From: Marinilongibacter aquaticus
GTDB taxonomy: Bacteria; Bacteroidota; Bacteroidia; Cytophagales; Spirosomataceae
Assembly (NCBI RefSeq): GCF_020149935.1
Contig: NZ_CP083757.1
Coordinates: 3,931,501-3,995,500 of the forward strand
Direction: 5' to 3'
Length of the DNA: 64,000 nt
The notes under the pieces were generated by a model, which was given only the letters and a program-made list of their open reading frames with translations, made no database searches and was not told the DNA's origin. The translations under genes and the position numbers were made by a program. This document shows positions 1-6,716 of this stretch, one piece after another (position 1 is the first letter of the stretch; every line of letters starts with the position of its first letter).

Positions 1-123
1 AAACAAAGACAGATGTTCAATTATCAATTTCCTGCTTGGTTGCCAATCTTATTCTTCATCGTGCTTTTGGTTGCGTCGTATTTCATTGGGGCGTGGTTGG
101 TGAAAAAAGATAGAAATTATTGA
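1..123 (+). CDS. C-terminal end of an unidentified membrane protein (partial)
   Basis: The reading frame is open from the window edge and ends with TGA at 121-123, giving 40 residues. They contain one strong hydrophobic segment (starting FPAWLPILFFIVLL) followed by a basic, short tail ending KKDRNY, as at the cytoplasmic end of a membrane protein. An ATG at 13 could also start a free-standing 36-residue membrane peptide. A terminator hairpin follows. The family is not recognisable from this fragment. Confidence 0.5.
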   Translation, partial: KQRQMFNYQFPAWLPILFFIVLLVASYFIGAWLVKKDRNY

Positions 124-175
124 TTGAATCGGCCTTGGGCTGATGAGCAATTGATTTCGTGAAATTGTGCGAATG

Positions 176-212
176 AACTGTCCGAAGTCTATTTTCGGAT
201 AGTTTCCTTTTT
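176..212 (+). terminator. Intrinsic terminator
   Basis: AACTGTCCGAA (176-186) pairs with TTCGGATAGTT (194-204) with one G-T wobble and a 7-nt loop. A T-rich tract (205-213) follows on the + strand. It fits termination of the membrane-protein gene that stops at 123. Confidence 0.7.
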
Positions 213-223
213 TGTGGTGTAGG

Positions 224-508
224 TCAAAAGATTCCCTCGCTCAAGTGAAAAATGCGTTTGTCTGGAAATTTCTTTTGAAAGACACGCGTCAAAATCGCAC
301 TGCGTGTTCCATTGGAACAAACCAAAATGAGTTGTGCGAAAGGCTTCAACACTTCGGTGTTTTCGTTGATCAAATGGGCGGGAATATTGATTCCGCCAAT
401 ATTGAAATCCTGAAATTCCAGTGTTTCTCGTATATCGACAAGGGTTGTGCCTGCTTCTTGTCTTATCTTCTCTAATTCTTCCTGATTTATTTCGATTATC
501 TCGTTCAC
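224..508 (-). CDS. Single-domain rhodanese-like protein
   Basis: This is a 94-residue stand-alone rhodanese domain, a family that moves sulfane sulfur through a cysteine persulfide. The N-terminal part has TTLVDIRETLEFQ, typical of the CH2A region. The active-site loop is CSNGTRS near residue 63, so the catalytic cysteine is present. It ends shortly after the final helix (HLSEGIF), with no signal peptide, so it should be cytoplasmic. Its start overlaps the radC stop by 4 bp (ATGA), which points to translational coupling and an operon. The physiological substrate cannot be read from sequence. Confidence 0.85.
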   Translation of the reverse strand: MNEIIEINQEELEKIRQEAGTTLVDIRETLEFQDFNIGGINIPAHLINENTEVLKPFAQLILVCSNGTRSAILTRVFQKKFPDKRIFHLSEGIF

Positions 509-1200
509 AGCATATTCTGGTCTGAAAAACTAAAGTAGCCTTTATTTGTGAAAATAAGGTGGTCGATGAGTTTAATGTCGAGAATTTCGGCTACCCTTTT
601 CATGTTTTTGGTGAGTTGCATGTCGGCATCGCTGGGCAGTAAACGGCCTGAAGGGTGATTGTGGAAAATGAATAAGGCCGAGCTTAAACTTTCGATTGCT
701 GGCTTGAAGATCAATTTAGGGTCGGCGATTACTGCCGAAACGCCTCCTCGGCCAATTTGCACGGGTCTGATGGGTTTTAAGGCCTTGTCGAGCAAGACAA
801 TCCAGAACTCTTCGTGGGAAAGGTCGTAGAACAGGTGTTTGAAATAGATGTAAGCTTTTTCGGAAGTGTTCAATACGGGCTTTTCTTCAAGGCGGCTTTC
901 CTTTCTTCGTCGCCCAAGTTCCAGGGCCGAGGCAATGGCAATAGCTTTGGCTTCGCCAATACCTTTGAATTGCATCAGCTTATCGACGGAAGCCGAAGCC
1001 AATACGTCCAGGTTGTTGTCGAAATGCGAGAGGATGTCGCGGGACAGTTCGACGGCTGTTTTTTCACGGGAGCCTGAACCGATAAGAATGGCGAGAATCT
1101 CAGCATTGCTTAAAGCTTTCGGGCCTTGCAAAAGCAGTTTTTCTCTGGGGCGATCTTCTTCAGCCCAAGCAAGAATTGGGCGGTGTGTGGAGTTTTGCAT
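505..1200 (-). CDS. radC: RadC family JAB/MPN-domain protein
   Basis: The 231-residue length is normal for RadC. The N-terminal third carries a helix-hairpin-helix-like segment (FKGIGEAKAIAIASALELG). The C-terminal part is the JAB/MPN domain with the metalloprotease-like motif HNHPSG followed by SDAD. The family was named for a DNA-repair phenotype, but its biochemical role is not settled. It is the first gene of a two-gene unit with the rhodanese. The rpsT terminator lies just upstream, so transcription probably starts in the short gap after it. Confidence 0.93.
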   Translation of the reverse strand: MQNSTHRPILAWAEEDRPREKLLLQGPKALSNAEILAILIGSGSREKTAVELSRDILSHFDNNLDVLASASVDKLMQFKGIGEAKAIAIASALELGRRRKESRLEEKPVLNTSEKAYIYFKHLFYDLSHEEFWIVLLDKALKPIRPVQIGRGGVSAVIADPKLIFKPAIESLSSALFIFHNHPSGRLLPSDADMQLTKNMKRVAEILDIKLIDHLIFTNKGYFSFSDQNML

Positions 1201-1239
1201 CTACGAATATAATCATAAAGAGCATATGCAAAACAGGAA

Positions 1240-1265
1240 AGGCCGATGCTGTGCAGCATCGGCCT
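1240..1265 (-). terminator. Intrinsic terminator after rpsT
   Basis: A perfect 11-bp stem, AGGCCGATGCT (1240-1250) with AGCATCGGCCT (1255-1265), closes a 4-nt loop. On the minus strand it is followed by a T-rich stretch. It lies 22 bp beyond the rpsT stop. Confidence 0.8.
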
Positions 1266-1287
1266 AAAATATCGTACAATTGGAAAC

Positions 1288-1545
1288 TTAAGCCGAAAGT
1301 GCGTTCACGTGCTTGGCCAAAGCAGATTTGATGTTCGCTGCTTTGTTTTTGTGAATCACATTTTTACGGGCCAATTTATCCAACATTGAAGATGCAGTCT
1401 TCAAATATTCAGCTGCTTCTTTGGCGTCTGTCATACCACGAAGTTTTCTTACGGCGGTACGAGTCGACTTGTGCTGATATTTGTTTCTCAGGCGTTTAGC
1501 TTCTGATGACCTGATTCTTTTTAATGCTGATTTATGATTTGCCAT
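1288..1545 (-). CDS. rpsT: 30S ribosomal protein S20
   Basis: This 85-residue, very basic protein begins MANHKSALKRIRSSEAKRLRN, the characteristic S20 start. It has the helical middle with RTAVRKLRG and the conserved LARKNVIHKNKAANIKSALA near the C terminus. S20 binds 16S rRNA in the small subunit. It stands alone, between its own promoter (TATCTTTG at 1581-1588) and its own terminator. Confidence 0.97.
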   Translation of the reverse strand: MANHKSALKRIRSSEAKRLRNKYQHKSTRTAVRKLRGMTDAKEAAEYLKTASSMLDKLARKNVIHKNKAANIKSALAKHVNALSA

Positions 1546-1580
1546 TAAACCTAAATTTTTCTTTCATTACAATTGGGCTG

Positions 1581-1612
1581 CAAAGATAGGAATATTGGAG
1601 TTGAATAACCAA
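1581..1612 (-). promoter_or_regulatory. Bacteroidota-type promoter of rpsT
   Basis: On the minus strand TTG (1610-1612), a 21-bp spacer and TATCTTTG (1581-1588) match the Bacteroidota sigma(ABfr) pattern of a -33 TTG and a -7 TAnnTTTG. The predicted start of transcription is about 30 nt before the rpsT ATG. Confidence 0.7.
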
Positions 1613-1700
1613 CATATATCGAAAAAAAACGAAAATACTTGGGGCTTTAAGTTTTGAGAATAAATGTTTTACTTGAGTGGGTAAATCCACCTCTTTAAAA

Positions 1701-2672
1701 ATGAAACGTAAAGTTGCTTTTCTGGCCTGCTCGAGCCTTTTGTTTTGTATTTCTGCCCGCACGCATTGGGGCTTTTATGCCCATCAAAAAATAAACCGGC
1801 TTGCCGTGTTTACGCTTCCCGAAGAGCTGATGGGCTTCTACAAAAGCAATATCGATTACATTGCAGAGAATGCCGTGAATCCCGACCAGCGAAGGTATGC
1901 GGTAGAAGGCGAGGCTCCAAGGCATTATATCGATTGGGACGTGTATTCCGATTCTGTGCAAGCGGCTTTGCGGTATACACGTTGGGATGAAGCTTTGGGA
2001 ATGTTGGGTGAAGATACACTGATGGCCTACGGGATTGTGCCCTGGCATGTAGTGAGAATGAAAGCCCGGCTTACGCGGGCCTTTGTAGAGAAAGATTTGG
2101 GGCGGATCTTGCGTCTTTCGGCAGATTTGGGGCATTATATCGCAGATGCCCATGTGCCTTTGCATACTACGCAAAATTACAACGGGCAGAAGAGTGATCA
2201 GGTCGGGATTCACGGTTTTTGGGAAAGCCGTTTGCCCGAGCTCTTTTCGGTCGATTACAGCTTTTGGCTGGGGCAGGCAACTTATTTGGAAGACCCCTCG
2301 AAAAGTATCTGGACAACGGTATTGGAATCCCATGCGGCTCTCGATTCTGTCTTGACCTTCGAAAAGGTACTGAATTCCCGCTTTCGAGCAGACAAGAAAT
2401 ATGCCATTGGCGAAAGGAATGGGCGTACAGAGCGGAATTATTCAGAGGCTTATGCCGAAGCTTACCATGAGATGCTGAAAGGACAAGTGGAACGTCGCAT
2501 GAGGCAGTCTGTGAAGCTCGTGGGCGATTTTTGGTTTACGGCTTGGGTAGATGCAGGGCAACCGGATTTGAGTGCTTTGCCGATATATGAGGTCGATAAA
2601 GAGGAGGTGGAAAAGCAGCGGGAGCTGTGGTTGAAGCGGGTTTTGAAAGTGCGTAGTGAGGGCGATGGGTAA
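1701..2672 (+). CDS. S1/P1 nuclease-like / zinc-dependent phospholipase C-fold protein
   Basis: From ATG 1701 the product has 323 residues. It starts MKRKVAFLACSSLLFCISA, a signal peptide, followed at once by HWGFYAHQKINRLAV. An N-terminal Trp/His just after cleavage is typical of the S1/P1 nuclease and PLC fold, where it binds zinc. The second zinc signature, HYIADAHVPLHTTQNYNG then GIHGFWES, is present (HxxxDxHxPxH). The protein is therefore probably an exported zinc phosphodiesterase; nuclease or phospholipase activity cannot be distinguished. An upstream in-frame GTG at 1677 is less likely because it would put polar residues before the signal peptide. Confidence 0.8.
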   Translation: MKRKVAFLACSSLLFCISARTHWGFYAHQKINRLAVFTLPEELMGFYKSNIDYIAENAVNPDQRRYAVEGEAPRHYIDWDVYSDSVQAALRYTRWDEALGMLGEDTLMAYGIVPWHVVRMKARLTRAFVEKDLGRILRLSADLGHYIADAHVPLHTTQNYNGQKSDQVGIHGFWESRLPELFSVDYSFWLGQATYLEDPSKSIWTTVLESHAALDSVLTFEKVLNSRFRADKKYAIGERNGRTERNYSEAYAEAYHEMLKGQVERRMRQSVKLVGDFWFTAWVDAGQPDLSALPIYEVDKEEVEKQRELWLKRVLKVRSEGDG

Positions 2673-2676
2673 AGAA

Positions 2677-2701
2677 AAACCCCAGCCAGAAGCCGGGGTT
2701 T
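2677..2701. terminator. Bidirectional intrinsic terminator
   Basis: AAACCCC (2677-2683) pairs with GGGGTTT (2695-2701) between two convergent genes. A-rich sequence lies on one side and T-rich on the other, so it can serve both strands. Confidence 0.65.
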
Positions 2702-2719
2702 GTTTCAAATCTTATACCC

Positions 2720-3082
2720 TTATTTTGTTTTTGCTATTCTCTTTACTTGCGTTTCGATTTCGATCGGCTTTGCAAAAGTCACTTCACCAGAGCTCAAGTA
2801 TACTTTGTAGTTGCCGTCTGGCAAATCAGAAAGATTGAATACTTTGGCGTAGTTTTCGCTTGTCAACTTTTCTTTGTAAAGCGTATGTCCTCTTTGGTCT
2901 TTGATTTCCACTGTGGCGTTTGGCATCAATTCTGTAGCCGTAATCTTGAATTTCAAACCGTCCAAAGTTTTGACTGTAAGATCAGACTTTACCAAGTTAG
3001 TGAAGAAGTTATCACTGTTTTTTGCAAAAGTCAAAGTAGAAACGCTTACCAAAAGTGCTATTGCTAATACTATCTTTTTCAT
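2720..3082 (-). CDS. Small secreted beta-rich protein, paralogue A
   Basis: This 120-residue protein has a clear signal peptide (MKKIVLAIALLVSVSTLTFA, then KN). The mature part is a predicted beta-sandwich with VEIKDQRGHTLYKEKL, FNLSDLPDGNYKVYL and a basic tail. The pattern 'V.I.D..G..LY ... L.DLPDGNYKV.L.SG' resembles the fold of T9SS sorting domains and of DUF3244-like Bacteroidota proteins, but here it is the whole mature protein. It is paralogous along its length to the product of 3819-4181, including the ending IEIETQVKR versus FEIETEVTR. Function unknown; likely periplasmic or surface. Confidence 0.8.
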   Translation of the reverse strand: MKKIVLAIALLVSVSTLTFAKNSDNFFTNLVKSDLTVKTLDGLKFKITATELMPNATVEIKDQRGHTLYKEKLTSENYAKVFNLSDLPDGNYKVYLSSGEVTFAKPIEIETQVKRIAKTK

Positions 3083-3141
3083 TTTTGTATTGTTTTTAAA
3101 TTTTTGTTCTTCTTTAAAATGTCAATTCGTTGTTTCTTCGT

Positions 3142-3183
3142 TTTGACAGTACAAAGGTATTCAACAATCTTATAATAAGTCAA
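3142..3183 (-). promoter_or_regulatory. Promoter of paralogue A with flanking TTGAC/GTCAA dyad
   Basis: The minus strand shows TATTGAC with its TTG at 3181-3183, a 21-bp spacer, and TACCTTTG (3152-3159), a TAnnTTTG -7 element. TTTGAC (3142-3147) and GTCAA (3179-3183) flank the core as inverted arms 31 bp apart. The same layout, with identical spacing, lies upstream of paralogue B. The AT-rich stretch 3184-3340 further upstream contains no gene. Confidence 0.65.
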
Positions 3184-3343
3184 TAGCGTATTTGAAATTC
3201 ATAGCAGGTTGATACGGTATTCTTAGATAAGTACAATAAATGTAAAAACAATTGAACAAGTTCTTTTTAAAATACAATTAGTAAAATAATTTAATATATA
3301 TAAATAATGTACAATATGTCGATTGGGTGGGCTGTACATTCGC

Positions 3344-3722
3344 TCAGTGAAAGTGCAGAAATTTAAGTGTATTGTCCATCAAGATGTCGGCAATCAATTC
3401 TTTGTGCTGGTTTTGCTGTATTGGATCGAGGGTTCGCTTTGGGGACGGTGGGTCTTGATAGAGGAATGGCATAGGATTTTAGAGGATTGCATACAGGCTT
3501 GTCGTTGCTCGGCGTTCAATTCGCTCAATCCAATTTTGATAGAATCTGTGGTTTATAGAAATTGTTTTATTTCGTCTCTGGCTTCGGTAAGCTTATCATT
3601 GGCCAGATGTGGGCGGAAATCTGTTGAGGGCGTAGAGGGTTGTTTCTTTGAGCAGGAGAAGAGAATTATGAGATAGAGTAGGGGGGGGAGATAAGTTGAG
3701 GGCGTACTTTTCTTGCGTACAT
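3344..3722 (-). pseudogene. Broken lipoprotein gene with a C8 tract
   Basis: From ATG at 3722 (minus) the frame reads MYARKVRPQLIS, then enters a run of eight C (G8 at 3681-3688 on +) and stops. One extra C would give PPLLYLIILFSC followed by SKKQPSTPSTDF, a convincing lipoprotein signal with lipobox LFSC. That frame meets a TAA at 3553-3555, continues as TTDSIKIGLSELNAEQRQAC, then needs another shift near 3480 to continue as NPMPFLYQDPPSPKRTLDPI to a TGA at 3344-3346. Three lesions suggest decay. Alternatively a 56-residue lipoprotein is switched by the tract. No promoter is visible. Confidence 0.4.
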
Positions 3723-3750
3723 GAGTTGTTCGCAGTGGGCCAATAACGAA

Positions 3751-3778
3751 AAATCCCTGTACGTTTGTACAGGGATTT
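3751..3778 (-). terminator. Intrinsic terminator after paralogue B
   Basis: A perfect 12-bp stem, AAATCCCTGTAC (3751-3762) with GTACAGGGATTT (3767-3778), closes a 4-nt loop and is followed by a T run on the minus strand. Confidence 0.85.
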
Positions 3779-3818
3779 GCAAAGGTTTGCTGGAAAACTC
3801 CCGCGAGCTTATTCCAAA

Positions 3819-4181
3819 TTATTTGGCAGGTGTCACAACACGAGTTACCTCGGTTTCGATCTCGAAAGGTTTCTCGATACTTTTCGCACCTGATGTCAAT
3901 ACAATTTTATAGTTGCCATCTTGCAAAGACTTCAAGTTGTATACTTTAGAGAATTCGCCTACGGCCAATACTTCTTTATAGATTGTATACCCTTGGTCGT
4001 CTTTGATTTCGACAACCGCTTTGTCAGACAAGTTTGCACCTGTAATTTGAAACTTCAATCCGCTCAAAGCCTGCACTTTGAAATCTGTTTCTACAAGGTT
4101 GCTAAAATACATATCGTCTTTTGCCATAGTTGCAGATGATACTCCCATCAAAACCACAACAGCTAAAATTAACTTTTTCAT
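3819..4181 (-). CDS. Small secreted beta-rich protein, paralogue B
   Basis: This 120-residue protein starts at the ATG at 4181, which gives a clean signal peptide (MKKLILAVVVLMGVSSATMA then KD). A longer frame from 4229 would put a very basic 16-residue stretch in front. The mature domain contains LSGLKFQITGANL, VEIKDDQGYTIYKEVL and NLKSLQDGNYKIVLTSG, aligning with paralogue A throughout without gaps of note. It is probably the product of a tandem duplication, since promoter and gene are both copied. Function unknown; exported. Confidence 0.8.
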   Translation of the reverse strand: MKKLILAVVVLMGVSSATMAKDDMYFSNLVETDFKVQALSGLKFQITGANLSDKAVVEIKDDQGYTIYKEVLAVGEFSKVYNLKSLQDGNYKIVLTSGAKSIEKPFEIETEVTRVVTPAK

Positions 4182-4272
4182 ATTCAATTCTTTTTTACGT
4201 TTAAATTTTCGTTTGGTTAAAATCCTCAATTCTTGTTAAAGTCCATTTTGGATACTTTCCTTTTCGAAAACC

Positions 4273-4314
4273 TTTGACACTACAAATTTACCTTATTCGC
4301 TGATCAGGAGTCAA
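4273..4314 (-). promoter_or_regulatory. Promoter of paralogue B with flanking TTGAC/GTCAA dyad
   Basis: On the minus strand TATTGAC (TTG at 4312-4314), a 21-bp spacer and TAAATTTG (4283-4290) repeat the layout found upstream of paralogue A. The arms TTTGAC (4273-4278) and GTCAA (4310-4314) are again 31 bp apart. The rest of 4182-4551 holds no gene that I can support. Confidence 0.65.
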
Positions 4315-4551
4315 TAGGCGTTTAAAAGTTCATATCACGATCCTATGCAAATATTAGCAAAATACAATGTTTGTCGGATGACTACAGTAAGTCCTTGATT
4401 AAGTGCAATGTTTTGTGACAAAGCTGTGAAACGGCCTATACGAAGTAAATTAGAAAAGCATAGGACACTGGGGAAATGAATACAAATTTGACTGGATAAA
4501 TTACTATTTACGTATTATGAGTATTGGAATGTGCAAGGCGATCCATAAAAA

Positions 4552-4570
4552 AAGGCCCGTAAAGGGCCTT
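4552..4570 (-). terminator. Intrinsic terminator after etfA
   Basis: AAGGCCC (4552-4558) pairs with GGGCCTT (4564-4570), and on the minus strand it is followed by seven T. It lies 27 bp beyond the etfA stop. Confidence 0.85.
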
Positions 4571-4597
4571 CTTTTCAAATATATTTTGGTTTGTTTT

Positions 4598-5560
4598 TTA
4601 TAAAGCTTTGACCGCCGCAGTAAGTTTAGGCAAAACTTCGAATACATCGCCCACAATACCGTAGTCTGCGGCTTTGAAGAACGGGGCTTCCGGATCGGTA
4701 TTGATGACCACGATCACCTTGGATGCATTTACGCCCGCCAGGTGTTGAATGGCCCCAGAAATGCCACAGGCAATGTAAAGGTTCGGAGCTATTTTCACCC
4801 CAGTTTGCCCCACATGCTCATGGTGCGGACGCCAGTCCATATCCGAAACGGGTTTCGAGCAGGCCGTGCTGGCTCCCAAAGCTTCGGCCAGGTCGAGCAA
4901 GGGCTGCCAATGTTCGGGGCCTTTCATGCCGCGGCCACCGGAAACTACAAGGTCGGCTTCGGGCAAAGGCACCTCTCCTTTGGCTTTTATGGTTTCCACT
5001 ACTTTTGTGCTGAAAAGCCCAGCATCCAAGTCTACCGAAAAGCCTTCTACTTCAGCAGTTTGCGTAGACGCCTCGGCACTCACGGCGTTCTTTTTCAGGG
5101 CCACGATTTTTGTAGGCGATTGAATAGTGGTTTCGGCAAAGGCTTTGCCCGTAAAAATGCTTCGTTTCACTTTGAAACCATTGGAGAGGTCGGGCAGGTC
5201 GGTTACATTGCCCACTATTCCTGCTTTTAAGGCTCCCGCCGCTCGAGCCGTTACGGCATCGGCCAGCGAAGATTTTGCTGTTACGATAAGTTCGGCCTCA
5301 CTTTTTTGGGCTGCGGCAACCAAAACCTCTGCGTATGCAGCTATGTTGGCCGTATCCAATTGATCGCCTTGAGCATGGAGTACTTTTTCGGCTCCGTAGT
5401 TTCCGGCTTTGGCCATTTCGGCTTGTTCACCAGGGCCAATGGCCAATACAATACTTTTGCCACCTGTTTTTTCGGCTACTTTTGAACCGTAAAAAATGGC
5501 TTCGAGAGCGGTTTTCTTAAATGTTCCTTCGGCCGTTTCGGCATATATTAAAACGTTCAT
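4598..5560 (-). CDS. etfA: Electron transfer flavoprotein subunit alpha
   Basis: The 320-residue length is normal for EtfA. The N-terminal ETF domain starts MNVLIYAETAEG. The C-terminal FAD-binding domain shows VVSGGRGMKGPEHW, GASTACSKPVSDM, the HEHVGQTGVKIAPNLYIACG stretch and ISGAIQHLAGV, all diagnostic. With EtfB it carries electrons from acyl-CoA dehydrogenases toward ETF:quinone oxidoreductase. It is the second gene of etfBA, 12 bp after etfB, and ends at a strong terminator. Confidence 0.97.
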   Translation of the reverse strand: MNVLIYAETAEGTFKKTALEAIFYGSKVAEKTGGKSIVLAIGPGEQAEMAKAGNYGAEKVLHAQGDQLDTANIAAYAEVLVAAAQKSEAELIVTAKSSLADAVTARAAGALKAGIVGNVTDLPDLSNGFKVKRSIFTGKAFAETTIQSPTKIVALKKNAVSAEASTQTAEVEGFSVDLDAGLFSTKVVETIKAKGEVPLPEADLVVSGGRGMKGPEHWQPLLDLAEALGASTACSKPVSDMDWRPHHEHVGQTGVKIAPNLYIACGISGAIQHLAGVNASKVIVVINTDPEAPFFKAADYGIVGDVFEVLPKLTAAVKAL

Positions 5561-5572
5561 TTCAATCGGGGT

Positions 5573-6307
5573 TTAAATTACTTTGGCTTCATTTCGAAGC
5601 AATTCGATTAATTTCTCGGCCTCTTCGGCTGGAATGATTTTGCAATCACCTTTCGCCGGTGGCAACTCGTATTTGTCTACCTGACTAAGAGCCTCACCCA
5701 ATGGAGCCAAAACTTCTAAGGGCTTTTTTCGGGCCGACATGATTCCTCGCATGTTGGCAATTTTCCATTCAGCGATGGGTTCTTGGCAGCCAAGCACCAA
5801 AGGCAAAGCGGCCTCTATTTTTTCTTTACCACCTTCTATTTCGCGGGATATTTTGGCCTTGTTTCCATCCAGTTCGAGTTCCATCACAGGCGAAAGCGAA
5901 GGGATATTGAGCATTTGGCCCACAATCCCGTGTACCACACCCGAATTGTAATCCGTTGTTTCACGTCCCATCATTATCAGATCAAAGGACTTGTCTTTGG
6001 CATAATTGGCTATCTGCTCTGCCACAAAATAAGAATCGCTTGGTTCGGCATCTATCCGCACGGCATCGTCCGCTCCAATGGCCAATGCCTTTCGAATTTG
6101 CGGTTCGGTATCGGAAAGCCCTACATTAAGCACTGTAACCGAGCCGCCCACTTGTTCTTTGAGCTCAACTGCCCGGGCCAGTGCGTAGTCGTCGTAAGGG
6201 CCAATTATTTGTGTAACGGAAGATTTATCGAAGGCTGTGTCGTTGTCCACGAACGAAATTTTCGCGGTGGTATCCGGGACACTTGATATACAAACCAGAA
6301 TTTTCAT
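5573..6307 (-). CDS. etfB: Electron transfer flavoprotein subunit beta
   Basis: From the ATG at 6307 the product has 244 residues and starts MKILVCISSVPDTTAKISF, as EtfB proteins do. A longer frame from 6388 would run back through the promoter and is rejected. Conserved EtfB features include IIGPYDDYALARAVELKE, the AMP-contacting region DLIMMGRETTDYNSG with GQMLNIP, and AARKKPLEVL-like residues near the end (SARKKPLEVL). It forms the ETF heterodimer with EtfA. A perfect 22-bp palindrome covers its predicted transcription start, which implies repressor control. Confidence 0.97.
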   Translation of the reverse strand: MKILVCISSVPDTTAKISFVDNDTAFDKSSVTQIIGPYDDYALARAVELKEQVGGSVTVLNVGLSDTEPQIRKALAIGADDAVRIDAEPSDSYFVAEQIANYAKDKSFDLIMMGRETTDYNSGVVHGIVGQMLNIPSLSPVMELELDGNKAKISREIEGGKEKIEAALPLVLGCQEPIAEWKIANMRGIMSARKKPLEVLAPLGEALSQVDKYELPPAKGDCKIIPAEEAEKLIELLRNEAKVI

Positions 6308-6338
6308 AGTATGTTTAGGTTCAATTTTAAATCGAATA

Positions 6339-6360
6339 ATTGTTATGCATGCATAACAAT
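6339..6360. promoter_or_regulatory. Perfect 22-bp palindrome, candidate operator of etfBA
   Basis: The half-site ATTGTTATGCA (6339-6349) is followed directly by its exact reverse complement (6350-6360). It lies immediately downstream of the etfB -7 element, over the expected transcription start. A dimeric repressor, for example of the TetR type that often controls ETF and beta-oxidation genes, would block initiation there. No regulator gene is adjacent, so the binding protein is unknown. Confidence 0.65.
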
Positions 6361-6361
6361 A

Positions 6362-6392
6362 CAAATCTAACGAAGCTGAACTTGTCATGCAA
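6362..6392 (-). promoter_or_regulatory. Promoter of etfBA
   Basis: On the minus strand TTG (6390-6392), a 20-bp spacer and TAGATTTG (6362-6369) form a Bacteroidota-type promoter. The -33 element falls inside the first codons of the divergent TPR gene. Confidence 0.7.
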
Positions 6393-6716
6393 GAAGCAAG
6401 ATTGAAAATTTTGTTGGAATATCTGCAAGAAGAGCCCCATGATCCATTTAATCGCTATGCCGTGGCCATGGAGTATATGAAGTCGGATGTACACGAAGCC
6501 CGCAAACATTTGGAATTGCTGTATGCTGAACATACAGGCTACCTGCCGCTGTACTATCAATTGGGGCAATTGTATACCGCAGCAGAAGATTTTGACCGAG
6601 CGGAAAAAGTATATACAGAAGGGATAGGCTTGGCTCGAAAAATGGAAGATGTAAAAACGGAAAAGGAGTTGCGGGGGGCGTATCAGATTATGAAGGACGA
6701 AAGAGAAGAATGGTAA
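6387..6716 (+). CDS. Small tetratricopeptide-repeat protein
   Basis: This 109-residue, wholly helical protein contains about two TPR-like units: PFNRYAVAMEYMKS...ARKHLELLYAEH and LPLYYQLGQLYTAAEDFDRAEKVYTEGI. The second unit has the usual small-residue and aromatic pattern of a TPR. There is no signal peptide or membrane segment, so a cytoplasmic protein-binding role is likely. Its 3' end overlaps the ansA start by 7 bp, indicating co-translation. The start lies close to the divergent etfB promoter. The partner is unknown. Confidence 0.75.
   Translation: MQEARLKILLEYLQEEPHDPFNRYAVAMEYMKSDVHEARKHLELLYAEHTGYLPLYYQLGQLYTAAEDFDRAEKVYTEGIGLARKMEDVKTEKELRGAYQIMKDEREEW

Noticed and set aside
866-1267. 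133-codon open frame on the + strand opposite radC
   Set aside because: It lies fully antisense to radC apart from its last bases, and its product has no domain features; it is a codon-bias shadow.
3323-3676. 117-codon + strand frame in the gap between the two secreted paralogues
   Set aside because: It is rich in Cys, Trp and Arg without any pattern, while the minus strand shows lipoprotein remnants.
4742-5230. 162-codon frame opposite etfA
   Set aside because: It is antisense to a fully conserved EtfA and has no recognisable domain.
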